DNA of 64,000 nucleotides from Linanthus parryae (taxonomy: Eukaryota > Streptophyta > Magnoliopsida > Ericales > Polemoniaceae): the NCBI GenBank assembly GCA_023055425.1, contig JALGPY010000003.1:67006991-67070990 (forward strand), in the 5' to 3' direction. Both the position numbers and the translations under genes were made by a program. Below are positions 22,613 through 32,734 of the stretch, one piece after another (position 1 is the first letter of the stretch; each line of letters starts with the position of its first letter). A model generated the notes under the pieces. The model was not told the origin of the DNA and searched no databases. It saw only the letters and a list, made by a program, of their open reading frames with translations.

Positions 22613-24148
22613 CAGTCAAGTCAAGCACACAAAGAGTAACATATTCCATAGACAGTATGAACTGTTTAAAATGAATGGAGATGAATCCATCAAATACATG
22701 TTCAAGAGGTTTACTTATATTTTCAACAATCTGGATTCATTAGGGAAATCCTTCTCCAATGAAGAAAAATTCATAAAGATAATGATAAGTTTTCGTAAAG
22801 CCAAATGGGAACCAAAGACCAATGCTATTGAAGAAGCTCAAAATCTATCATCTCTTCAACTAGATGACTTGCAAGGAAAGTTGCTTGCACATGATATCTC
22901 CATGAATGAAGTTGATGGAGAACTTCCAGAAAGTGTCAAGAACTTGAAACTCACGGCTAAGGAGAATGAACCATATCAAAGCCTTGTAAAGGAAGAAGAT
23001 GATGAAGAAGATCCCTTTGCTCTCATTTCTAAAGCCTTGACCAGAATTCTCAAGATGAAAAAGAACTTTGGAAACAAAGACTTCAGCAGGGATAAATACA
23101 ATTCCTCCAGTAGCAGATACTACAAAGGTAAATCATGGTAATAAGCCTAAAGTAATGAATTGATTTAAGGGTGGTGATGCATGACACTTGATTAGAGACT
23201 GTCCACACAAGAAAAGCACACACTTTGAGAAGAAAGACCATGCAGAAGAAAGAAGGCTATGATAGCTTCTTGGAGTGATTCTGGCACTTCAAGTGATTCT
23301 GAATCTGAGAAAGAACAAGCCAACCTCTGCCTTATGGCCAAGCATGATGAAAGTTCTAAAAAGAAAATTGAGGTAATGGTAAACTGTTTAATTTTAAAAC
23401 CAACAAATTTCCTCTCTGATTATCTTAGTACAATGCTTTTAAATGAAGAGGACTGTCTAAAAGAAATCAGGACTTTGAAAGAAAAGGTTCATGAGCAAGC
23501 AAAATAGAATTTGCATCTTGTTTGTCAAAATCAGAATCTTGAAATTTCTCTGAAAAAATCTGACAGAGATTTCAAAGCCTTGGAAACCAGTTTTGAGTCC
23601 TTGAAAACTCAAGTCAAGGAAGTAGTCACTGAGAAATCTCATTTGAGTGACAGTATTGTTGCTCTAAGACATCAGTGTGATGAATTGGAGGAACAAATGA
23701 CTATTATATCTGAGAAACTTCAAGACTCTAAGAATTTTATGACCAAGCTTGCTGGCTCTGAACAAAATTGAAACCTGATCCTTGGAGGAAGCTTAAAGTT
23801 TGTTCACAAAACTGGCATTGGCTACAATCCCTATTTTCCTAGAAAAAGCAACACTAGATTGTGAAGGCTAGTATCAAAACTTCTCCTTGGCTACAATCCC
23901 TATTTTCCTAGAAAAAGCAACACTAGATTGTGAAGGCTAGTATCAAAACTTCTCCTAAGTGCCATTACTGTAACAAAATTAGTCATGTCAAGATGACTTG
24001 TCCCTTTATAAGAAGAGACCCTCACATAATGAGGAACACTTTTCCAGTTCAACTCAAGGGAAAAGTTAAACAGATTTGGGTTCCTAAAGGGGTTAGACCA
24101 CCTAACATGGTTGACCTTGAATATGAATCTCAATTCCACATGGTCTAA
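22606..24148 (+). pseudogene. gag: SIRE-type gag (UBN2 region, coiled coil, zinc knuckle)
   Basis: The first block, to 23141, carries the UBN2 gag core (TSQVKHTKSNIFHRQYELF..., FTYIFNNLDSLGKSF) and a KEEDDEEDPFAL acidic segment. After stops and frame changes, 23259-23771 encodes a polar region with heptad-like leucines (LKEIRTLKEKVHEQ, LVCQNQNLEISLKK), broken by a TAG at about 23505, and probably forms a coiled coil. A 69-bp perfect tandem duplication (23818-23955) follows. The knuckle CHYCNKISHVKMTC keeps the CX2CX4HX4C spacing but lacks the usual glycines. It ends with a TAA near 24146. Confidence 0.85.
23818..23955 (+). repeat. 69-bp perfect tandem duplication in SIRE gag
   Basis: Units 23818-23886 and 23887-23955 are identical, beginning TTGGCTACAATCC and ending AACTTCTCC. 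The length is a multiple of three, so frame is preserved across the extra copy. Identity of the units points to a recent local duplication. Confidence 0.95.
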
Positions 24149-24494
24149 CAGCTGGTTAAGGCAGTGAATGGTGTTTACAGGCTATCACCAAGAGCAAAGA
24201 ACAAAAATAGATCATGGATAGTGGTTGCTCCAGACACATGAGTGGGAAGAGTTCATTATTTTCTGAATTAAAGGAACATTCAGGAGGAACAATCACACTT
24301 GGTGACAAAGGAAAATGCAACATCATTGGTATTGGAAATTTTGGTAATAGTTCTAAAACCTCTATCTCAGATGTATATCTAGTAGATGGTCTTAAGTTTA
24401 ATTTGCTTAGTGTATCACAATTATGTGACAAAGTTAGTAAGATCATCTTTGACAAAGATAAATGTGTAGTGCAAGATGAAAAATTAGACTTAGT
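24149..24494 (+). pseudogene. SIRE-type aspartic protease fragment
   Basis: WIMDSGCSRHMSG (24208 onward) is the copia protease active-site motif. It is followed by TLGDKGKCNIIGIG and LKFNLLSVSQLCD, which close the protease domain. The copia sequence ends at about 24494. The next bases belong to the minus-strand Tat integrase, so everything from the pre-integrase region onward is lost. Confidence 0.85.
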
Positions 24495-25892
24495 GGCAGT
24501 CCCACCGCATCTTAGTATAGTGCAATAGCCACTATCAAATACTTCTTTGACTTCGAATGAACTTTCCCAATTTGCAGCGAACTTAGGATGGGCAGCTTCG
24601 TGCATACAGTGATCGGAAGCTCTTAGCACTAAATCTCCAACGACAAAATCTCGATATTTGACTGACTTATTGTAAGCTCTGTGATTATTTCTTTGTATCG
24701 CATGTTCGATTTCTTTGCATCCTCGTGCTTTTCATCCAATAAAACTAGACCATGATCTCTTTGATTTTCATATAATGCACTAAAGGCTAAACATGCTAAT
24801 TAACTTTAACTTCAGTAGGAACTACATCTTCAGCTCCATAGCAAAGTAAGAATGAAGAAACTCCTGTGGGAGTTCTTGGTGATGTGTGATATGCCCATAG
24901 TGCAATATTGAGTGTGTCTACCCATTTCTTGTGATCATTTGCGACCGTTTTGCTCAAGATTCGGATGAGCGTTTTGTTTGTGGCTTCTGCTTGTCCATTA
25001 CCTTTTGGGTACTAAGGAGTAGAAAAAACTTTCTGATGCCGTATTCCATAAGCTTTTCTACTGATTGGCGATTTAGAAAAGGTGTCCCATTATTTTATAG
25101 AATGGTATTGGGAATACCAAAACGATAGATAATATTTTCTTGTATAAATTTCATCACTGACAGCGCATTTGCGGTTTTATTAGGGACAACTTCCACCCAT
25201 TTGGTAAAGAGCTCAGTTCTAGTAAAAATGAGCTAGTTTCCGTGGGATGCGGGGCGTATGGGACCTATAAAGTCGAGAGCCCACGTGTGAAATGGACAAG
25301 AAGTTCCTAATGCATGCAGGTCGATGGTTTGAGCGTGCACGAGATTGCCATTGAATTGGCACTGTTGACATCGCTTGAATTTCTCACGACAATCAACCTC
25401 CATAGTTGGCCAAAAAAACCCAAAGTCAAGAGTTTCCTGCAGAGTTTCACCCTCCCTGATGCTCAATTTGATGGGATAACTCAATAACTTCTTGGACTTC
25501 TTGCCCATTTAGACATCTGAGCAAATTCCCATCAAATCCTTTTTGCCATAATTTTTTTTTTTCTTGTAATAGCTATCGACTTGATTTTCTCTCAAGATTT
25601 TCACTCTCCTTTTTGTTATGTGGGAGAATTTCATCCTTAAGAAAATCTATTAAGGGTTTTTGCCAATCTGCATCATTTTTGATAGAACAAATGTCGAGTG
25701 CATCTTTAATTAGCGAACACTTATCACAACTTCCTTGCAGCAATGCAGCATAACCAAACATTTGAGTCCAATGGATTCCATAGCGTTGGACTTTTCTATA
25801 GATGGGAACTTCATTATCTCCACATGAATTCTCATGAATTTTGTCCAAAAGACCTTTGCCTTCTTCATCTGTAACACATCGCATGAGGATGA
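24495..25892 (-). pseudogene. Tat-minus integrase (zinc region, core and C-terminus, truncated)
   Basis: Reading leftwards from 25892: the linker after archaeal RNase H (EGKGLLDKIHENSCG, QRYGIHWTQM), the zinc pair CQQCQFNGN, then LHALGTSCPFHTWALDFIGPIRP with the first catalytic Asp. The block that normally reads SDNGTPF has lost the second Asp (a stop followed by NNGTPF), while NGQAEATNKTL keeps the Glu. The C-terminal LRASDHCMHEAAHPKFAANW block ends at GYCTILRCGGT, where homology with the plus-strand Tat stops at 24495. Many stops are present. Confidence 0.85.
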
Positions 25893-27663
25893 TGTAACTC
25901 TCTATTAGAGTTATATTTCTTGCACGTTTTATATAGTTTTACATAATTTCCAGGTTTATAATCTTTGTTTTGCACTGATTAGAGAGAAAACGTAGAAGAT
26001 TAGCTCTAGGAGTTAGTTTGTTAATCCTAGCGTTTCTTGCATTATTTTATGTATGTTTGTCACGTTTGATTGCACGGGTTGTGTTTCGTGTTGTTTTGGC
26101 AGGGAACAGAGCTTGGGAGATGAAAGGGAGAGGTGAAACAAGCTTGGGAGATTGATCGGGAGCTAAAACGGAGAATAAATCGTGAAGAAAATGGTGTAAG
26201 GACATGGAGACGGGAGGGAAGCGTCATTTAAACAATTTTGTGTAATGACACTTTAACCCCCCTCCCCATACTTAGCCAAAATTATGAGGAGAAAGTTTTA
26301 CCAACTCATTGAAGTGTACGATCAAAGCTTGGGGTAGCAGGATCAGAAGTTGATCGCACGATCAGGCATAGGATCAGAAGTTGATCGCACGATCAGAATC
26401 TGTGGTCGCACGATCAGACAGAGGAGCAGAGGCGCTATTCTCCAGGAGTTCGCACGATCAGAATATGTGGTTGTGCGATCTGAAGTTACCACTAGCGCAC
26501 TCACATAAATAAAAGGAGGGCATTACTGTTATTAATTAATAGTGTCTTGGGATTAATTAATACACCCTAGACCTAAACAAAAGGGAGAGACTTGAGAAAG
26601 AATAGGAGGAAAGAGAAGGACGACAGTGACAAAGTGAAGACAAGGACAAAGCCACCACTGGAGGTCTCTAGGTTTTAATTTCTTCTTCTTCTTCCTTTCA
26701 AATCTTGTATGGAGAAACTATTGTAATTTGTTTGGTTGATTTGAATTAGCTAAAATATTTTCTAGGCGTATCTGCTAGAGCCTAGGGTTCATGTTAACGA
26801 TGTTACGTTTGCGGATTTTATCTTTGCTTCATGATTTATTGATTTCATCTTTTGAATCAATTCTAGTTTCTTGTTTATGTTAGTAATCCTATTCGAGTGA
26901 CACGACTAGGAGATAACTAGGATTCAAGAACTAGGGTTTATTCAATAGTTGGTTCATGCTTAAAGTTAGCTTTATTCTAATTCAATTGTTCATATACCGT
27001 GCATAATTCTCAGTGTCATGGAGTAATTAACCGCTAACACTACTTAGTTAGCGAATGCACAACAGTGATTCTAACTAACTTGGATGAGACATGAACGACA
27101 GTCCCGAATCATTGAGACCTGAAGGAGAAGTGAATAGGATTGGCTAGTGTGGGTAGATTTGGTAGGATTGTTCAGCAGTCTCGTGAAATAGTGGACCGAC
27201 AAGAGTCGTTATCGTACCAGTAGATGAGATACTAGAACGGACCGATATGCACATGAGACCGATTGGAGATTGTAGTCTACCGTGAAGTAGAATGACTTGG
27301 GACTGATAGGAGATAGTCAGCGTTGTTATCCGGCTTAGTTAGACTATAGGTAACGTGTTGCTCAGATAACTCGGACATCGTTTACAACCCCAGGTGATCT
27401 AGAGATTGCCTAGTTTCTCCATATTTGTTTCTTTCTTAAAAAAATACAAAAAGATTATTTTAGTTGTTATTCCAAATTTTAGTCGCTTGTTTGGGGGTGA
27501 CAATATTTGAAATCACAATTCTTCCTCCTGTACCGTATTCTAAATTGAATAACTAATTAAATAATCTCAAGCATGTCATCGTGGGATCGATAACTCGGGG
27601 TTGAATACCATCCCTATATTACTTGACCGTGCACTTGCGCATACTCGTTAGTAAATCGCCTCA
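25893..27663 (+). mobile_element. Solo LTR, probably Athila-type, inside Tat-minus pol
   Basis: The Tat frame is interrupted between GPRGI (27668 side) and LMRCV (25889 side), two blocks that are adjacent in the plus-strand Tat. The 1.77-kb insert begins TGTAACTCTCTATTAGAG and ends AAATCGCCTCA. A late GGGATCGATAACTCGGGG and a CTTGACCGTGCACTTGCGCA segment resemble the ends of Athila LTRs. I find only a partial duplication at the borders (gatg and aatg), so the exact limits are uncertain by a few bases. It contains a cluster of tcgcacgatcag motifs (26316-26482) and no open frame of note. Lineage assignment is tentative. Confidence 0.65.
26316..26482 (+). repeat. Cluster of tcgcacgatcag motifs in the solo LTR
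   Basis: gatcgcacgatcag at 26352-26365 and 26383-26396, gtcgcacgatcag at 26405-26417 and ttcgcacgatca at 26449-26460. Diverged forms lie near 26316 and 26470. The core contains cgatcg-like self-complementary halves. Spacing varies (31, about 22 and 44 bp), so this is a motif cluster rather than a strict tandem array. Confidence 0.75.
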
Positions 27664-28320
27664 AATGCCTCGTGGCCCTTTGAAATACAGCATATTGTCA
27701 TTAATGCAAAAATCCTTTGTTGAAACCCAAGTTTCTTTGCTAGTTCCTTCGGTTATTGCATGCAAAATAGGCCTTCTCCAATCTTCTTGTTCAATGGTAT
27801 CATTTTCGCACAAATCATGAAGTGGAGAAGGAGAGGTCTTGACATCAACCAAAATCTTTGCTGGACATTTATCAGCACTTACCTTTGATCCAAGAGAGTA
27901 GCAAGAGCATCCGCATGACGATTATCAGTCCTTGGAGTGTGTTTATATTTAATCGAAGCAAATTTCTGCACCAGCTTTCGAACAACCGATCTGTAGCTTA
28001 AGAGATTTATTTATTTTAAGGCATATTCTCATGAAGCTTGCTTCACAATCAGTTTGGAATTCCCCATTACTACCAGATTCTAAACTTCTAAGGCTTTGGC
28101 AAACTGGAGACCTACGATCAATGCTTCGTACTCTGCTTCGTTGTTGGAAACTGCGAAGTCCAGTTTGCATGACATCTGATTTACTTCTCCATTGGGATTT
28201 GTTAACACAATTCCAGTGCCTCCTCCTGTTCTTGTCGACGAACCATCGAAGTTCAATTTCCACTAGAGTGAATCTATTGCATAAGTTTCTGGCTCTTCAA
28301 GTGTTTCCTCCACCATAAGC
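27664..28320 (-). pseudogene. Tat-minus archaeal-type RNase H and linker
   Basis: The minus strand encodes the linker TIEQEDWRRPILHAITEGTS and KDFCINDNMLYFKGPRGI, which in the plus-strand Tat lies just before integrase. Upstream is the second RNase H, seen best in the DNA around 27950-28290 (equivalents of the LHFDASSTRKGGG and NNEAEYEALIAGL blocks) in broken frames. The second RNase H, of the archaeal/plant type, is a hallmark of the Tat lineage. Frameshifts and stops prevent expression. Confidence 0.8.
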
Positions 28321-28980
28321 TCATGGCTTTCATCTGGGAGTTAAGACAATAAATAACTGCTTGAGACTTGATTGCTTTTGGTCGTGCACAAATGATATCA
28401 TACGCGGATATGGTCATGCACCATTTTGCCAATCTTTCACTAGGAGAAGGATGTGCCAAAAGATATCGAATGGGATCCTGTTGGTCATTACTACGACTTT
28501 ATGAGATGCGAAATAGTGCTTCAGTTTGTTGATGATGAAGAAGAGTGCGAGACTGTGTCTTTCAATGTTAGTATATCTTGACTCAACTGCTTGTACTACC
28601 CGAGAAATGTAGTAGATTGGTCTTTCTTGGCCTTCGAACTCTTGAGCTAGTAAAGCTCCAATCGATTTCCTTGTCGAAGTCAGGTAGAGAGTCAGTGGAG
28701 ATCCAAGCTCAGGCGCGATCATGACTCGTGGTGATGCTAGCAATGACTTCAACTTGCCAAAAGCGTCTTGATGTTCTTATGTCCAATTGTATATTGCATT
28801 CTTCTTGAGAAATTTTTTGAAACAAAATGTCAATTCCGCAATTGCATGAATGAAACGTCGCATATATGATAGTTTGCCCAGGAATTTTTTTAGTGCACTC
28901 CGAGTCTATGGCGCTGTTATATAGGTAACTGCATATACCTTCACAGGATCAGGTTCGATTCCCTGTCGGTGATTACGCAT
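28274..28980 (-). pseudogene. Tat-minus RT connection and first RNase H
   Basis: It encodes MIAPELGSPLTLYLTSTRKS, IGALLAQEFEGQERPIYYIS and ESRYTNIERHSLALFFI, the gypsy RNase H that follows RT. The part nearest RT (28760-28980) matches the FLGKLSYLRRFI connection region of the plus-strand Tat but is frame-broken. Confidence 0.8.
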
Positions 28981-29012
28981 CCCAAGAATTTTACTTAAGT
29001 TACTATGAACGT

Positions 29013-29669
29013 TCATTTCATTGGATTCATCTTCGTCTGATACTTTCTGCATCTTTCAAACACTTTTCTCAAGTCTTGTAGATGGTCGTCTTTCTTGCGA
29101 GATTTTATCACGAAGTCATCTACATAAAATTCTACTTCCTGATGCATCATATCATGAAACAAAGCCATCATCGCACGTTGATATGTCGCACCTGCATTCT
29201 TCAAGCCAAAAGGTATAACGGTGTAGTAGAATACTCCAACATGTGTGATAAAAGCAGTTTTCTTCGCATCTTCAGGATCCATCTTGATTTTGTTGTATCC
29301 ACTACAGCCATCCATGAAACTAAACATTTGATGGCTAGCGGTTGAGTCAATTAAAAGATCTGTATTTGGAAAAGGAAAGTTATCCTTTGCTCTAAAATCA
29401 ACACAAATCCGCAGCTGTCCGTTTTTCTTTACAACCGGCACAGTGTTGGCAAGCCAAGTGGGATGATGATCAGGTTCAATGAACTTCGCTTTCATTAGTT
29501 TCACTATCTCTTCTTTAATCTTCATCTCAATTTTAGGTCGAAAGTTTCGTGTGCTTTGTTTAATTCGCTTTTCATCTGGGATGACATCTAATCTGTGCAT
29601 TGTAACATCTGTATCCAATCCATGCATTTCATCATACTCCCATGCAAACACATCTTTATACTCTTTCAT
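29013..29669 (-). pseudogene. Tat-minus reverse transcriptase
   Basis: A 218-codon open frame with Ty3/gypsy RT landmarks: HPTWLANTVPVVKKNGQLR, then FRAKDNFPFPNTDLLIDSTA, MDGCSGYNKIKMDPEDAKK, VIPFGLKNAGATYQ and the catalytic EFYVDDFVIKS. This copy keeps the core that is deleted in the plus-strand Tat, so it is the better reference for the family. The frame ends early after RT (KMNPMK). Confidence 0.88.
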
Positions 29670-30041
29670 AAGGACAAGAAATTATTTTCATCTTCTTCGC
29701 TGAGATCCGCGTATAGTATTACTAGCCTCTTCGTTTCTTCTTCTGGACTTAGGCACATTTCCTTGAGATCCTATTTCTGTGGTTTTGGTGAGCCTTCCAT
29801 ACATTCTGGAGCTTCTTTCACTTTAACTATCAGTTCTTCAACCAAACCGCCAATCATTTCACATTGTTCCAATTCTTTGCTATCTTGGCATTCAAATTTC
29901 TCAGGGACATCTACAGTAGAAGCAACTGAAGACGACCCCGCACACCTTCAGATGCGATAGCACTTCATTCCATTGTGGTAGAAGCTAATAACCTCATTCC
30001 CTTCGTTGTCATGTCCGACAACTCTTTTCGATGAATAAATA
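29670..30041 (-). other. Tat-minus protease-RT linker
   Basis: An acidic, poorly conserved linker that corresponds to the EQVMELDKPTPD...RPVFLSADLTREEEE region in the plus-strand Tat. Frames are broken and no domain is recognised. Confidence 0.6.
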
Positions 30042-30683
30042 TTATTTTTGTGATATGTCACCTTCGACGATTCTTCCTTCGCAGATTGATCTTCCTTTGG
30101 GGTTTCTCTCATCAACATAACCTCTGATGGTGACTGATCTTTGATTTATTTCCCATTTAAGAAACAGTGTGGGATTGAAAGGAGCTGGCATCTCCTCATC
30201 TGCCATCTCTGTGAACCATACGACCTCCGTTAAATGAGCTTCATTCAAGTTGAAGGGATTTATTGAGGCTGGAATGTCTACAACCGTATATTTCCAGATA
30301 GCCTTCATCATCTGATGTGTAGTGGAGGGTACCGCATCGAAGTGATGTGTCCATGCACGTCCAATGATCATGTGATAGGTTGTATTCGCGTTTATCACAT
30401 GGACCTTAGCTGAGAACTTGATCATTCCGATCTGAATCCACGAACGAATCCATCCTACTGTCATCTTCGATTCACTCCCAAATCCAAGAAAGGGAGATGG
30501 TCGCTTCACAATCTTCTTTTCTAGAATAACAGCCAACTCCAAAGTGCTGACTGGTATCAAGTTTACTACTGCGCCTCCATTGACAAAGGCTCTCTTGAAT
30601 TCAATTCCATTAACAATAGTTATCACATACAAGAGCATGTGGTGGTTCGCGTCTGCCTTCTTATCGAATTCTGAGAATGACAT
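30042..30683 (-). pseudogene. Tat-minus aspartic protease
   Basis: A 213-codon frame with VNGIEFKRAFVNGGAVVNLI, where the plus-strand Tat has AIVDGGAAVNVVP; the catalytic Asp is therefore Asn here. FLGFGSESKMTVGWIR and TTYHMIIGRAWTHHF follow. Tat proteases carry D-G-G rather than the usual D-S/T-G. The Asn change means that no active protease could be made. Confidence 0.83.
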
Positions 30684-31349
30684 TATTGGTTTAGTTGTTC
30701 ACACAACCTTGGTAACTTCTCCACTGGAGACTACCAAATCTTCCTTGAAGTTCTCTGCAACTCTTAAAATCACCTTTGTCATTTCTATGCGACAGGCTCC
30801 TGAAAAAACCATCTCGTCGCAAAGGCGTTGTATTCGCACATTATGTTTGTACTCCTGTTTTGCATGGTGGTGGTGATGGTCCCGTTGGGTAACTTCCCGA
30901 AGGATTTACAATTGGTAATCCTCTGGTTGAAAGCCAGGTGCGAGTGGTGGTGGTGGTGGTAAATTAGGTGCTTGAGGCGCCGGGCCAAATGGGATGGGAG
31001 GTTGTGTTGAAGGTGGATGTTGTGGTGGCATGGTGGCATGTTGTGTTGACACCGCTGCTGCTCCAAAAGGAATTGAAATCCTTTGTGAGGAATTGGTAGC
31101 GATGTTACCCAGAATCGCCATTATTTGAGAGATTTTTGCGGATTGGGCTTGCATGACCCTCCCCTGATTCTGGATGGTCGCATTGAGCGTCTCCAGATTT
31201 TGAGCGTCATTTGAAACTGTCTATGCCTGTAAATGATTGTTGATGTTAACTGGATTCTCATCTCTTGGGACTCCATCCCTTGGGGGAGAACAGTAACCGT
31301 CATAGCCATCATGACACATGGCTGCAAGATACAGAGTGAAGCGTGAAGG
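30684..31349 (-). pseudogene. gag: Tat-minus gag remnant (mostly deleted)
   Basis: Only the N-terminal part remains: MQAQSAKISQIMAILGNIA and a P/Q-rich stretch, comparable to AQSAQLERIMTILGTLAPN in the plus-strand Tat. Only a few hundred bases separate it from protease, so most of the capsid and zinc region is lost through an internal deletion. Confidence 0.75.
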
Positions 31350-31372
31350 TTGCTTCACGTCGGGTTCACCAA
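31350..31372 (-). promoter_or_regulatory. Primer region of Tat-minus
   Basis: On the minus strand TTGGTGAACCCGACGTGAA follows the LTR end TGTATACA. The same bases follow the plus-strand Tat LTR at 35836. This is the expected primer-site position. I do not assign the tRNA. Confidence 0.7.
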
Positions 31373-31813
31373 TGTATACAAGGGATAGTGATGGATAGAT
31401 TTGGATATGTTCCTGTAATAGACAAGAACAAACAACGTAGTATAGATCAACAGTCAAAGATTAAGTGTGCAAGGGTAAGAGTAAGCCTTGTCAGTGATAT
31501 GAGAGAGAGAGAGAGACAATATGAAGGGGTGATAGCAAAAAGATCCGAACCAAGAATAGAAGACAACATTCCTATTTATAGGTGTCTTAGGGAAACAGTT
31601 ACTAGGATTTATATAACCGTATGCGATGGTTATATAACTGCCTCGCACGTGTACGATCGACCGCATATATAGGCGTGTGATTCGCGAGTTCTCAGATAAC
31701 TGGCGAGGGTCGCACGCGAGTGTAACCCTCACTCACGTGCTGCGAGCCTTACTCTAGCCTCAAAGCCACTGATACCCCTAAAATCTCGTATTTCATGTGC
31801 GAGGGACCCTGTC
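31373..31813 (-). repeat. Tat-minus 5' LTR, first part
   Basis: Runs from TGTATACA to the ctgtc target duplication, where the outer solo LTR starts; it continues at 61674-61780. Across the break, GAGGGACCCTGTC joins TCGAAGCCCCCA, matching the reverse complement of the plus-strand Tat LTR (CAAGGGCCCTGTCTCG...). A minus-strand TATA box (CTATAAATAG, 31572-31581) is present. Confidence 0.85.
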
Positions 31814-32734
31814 GGTGATAACCCGATTTTATATGAGAGGGAAACTTAATGATTTTGATATAGTTTGGGGGTTATAGTAGTGATTTACTGAAGTTATAAA
31901 TTGATTAAATTAAAGAATGTGGTAATTGTATTTGAGGGATAATTGTAGCTGAGAGAGCTTAAAAACTAATTTAATTAAAAGTTTGTGGAGGTAATTGTAT
32001 TTTAGATAAATAGTTGTATGTATATATGTATAGTATCATTTTCTACAACCCGTATTTGACTTTACCCGACTTGTATAATAGTACTGCCCGGTAATATATA
32101 CCGTATAATTATACGTACCCGTATTTTTATTAACAACCCAACCCAAACCCATGTATAACTATACGTATCATATAAAATACAAAATACGGGTAGAATACGG
32201 GTCATATTATTACCCACGACCTAACTAACCCTCACCTTGATTTTTTTCCCTACCCGACCCATCACTCTCAACCCTCTCCCTATCTCGATTTTCTCTTCCA
32301 CAAACCACATTTATCTTCTTCCTACTCCTCCTATAACCCATAGTTTTCATCAAAACCACCATTGCCTTCATCTCCCCCCTCATTTCTCCTCAATTTCTTC
32401 TATAAAAACCCCCCTTCGCTCCAATTCAACAACACCGCCAACACTTCTCTTCTCCACCTACACTTCTTCATCACCATCTTCTTCATCCTCTTCCCCTTCG
32501 GCAAAACACAACCACCACCTCCACCACATCCTCCATAACCACCATCCCCCTTCATCACCAACAAACACCCCCACAATAGCACCTCCATCTCCGCCTTCGG
32601 CACCACCACCATGGCCACCATATGTCCCCCTCACTACCCTCTGCCCAGCCCCCTCTTCATCTCACCCTCTAACTCTCGATAAAACACCCAACAACATCAA
32701 CACCGCCACCACCACCATCATCATAGACCTCGCT

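Larger units (their letters stand above)
22606..24494 (+). mobile_element. SIRE-type Ty1/copia fragment (gag to protease), truncated both ends
   Basis: Starts inside gag directly after the Angela-like LTR fragment and ends inside or just after protease, where a minus-strand Tat integrase begins (24495). The long gag with a coiled-coil region, a late CCHC knuckle and the DSGCSRHM protease is typical of the SIRE (Maximus) branch. No LTR, TSD or primer site is present. The flanking joins are illegitimate rather than transpositional. Confidence 0.85.
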
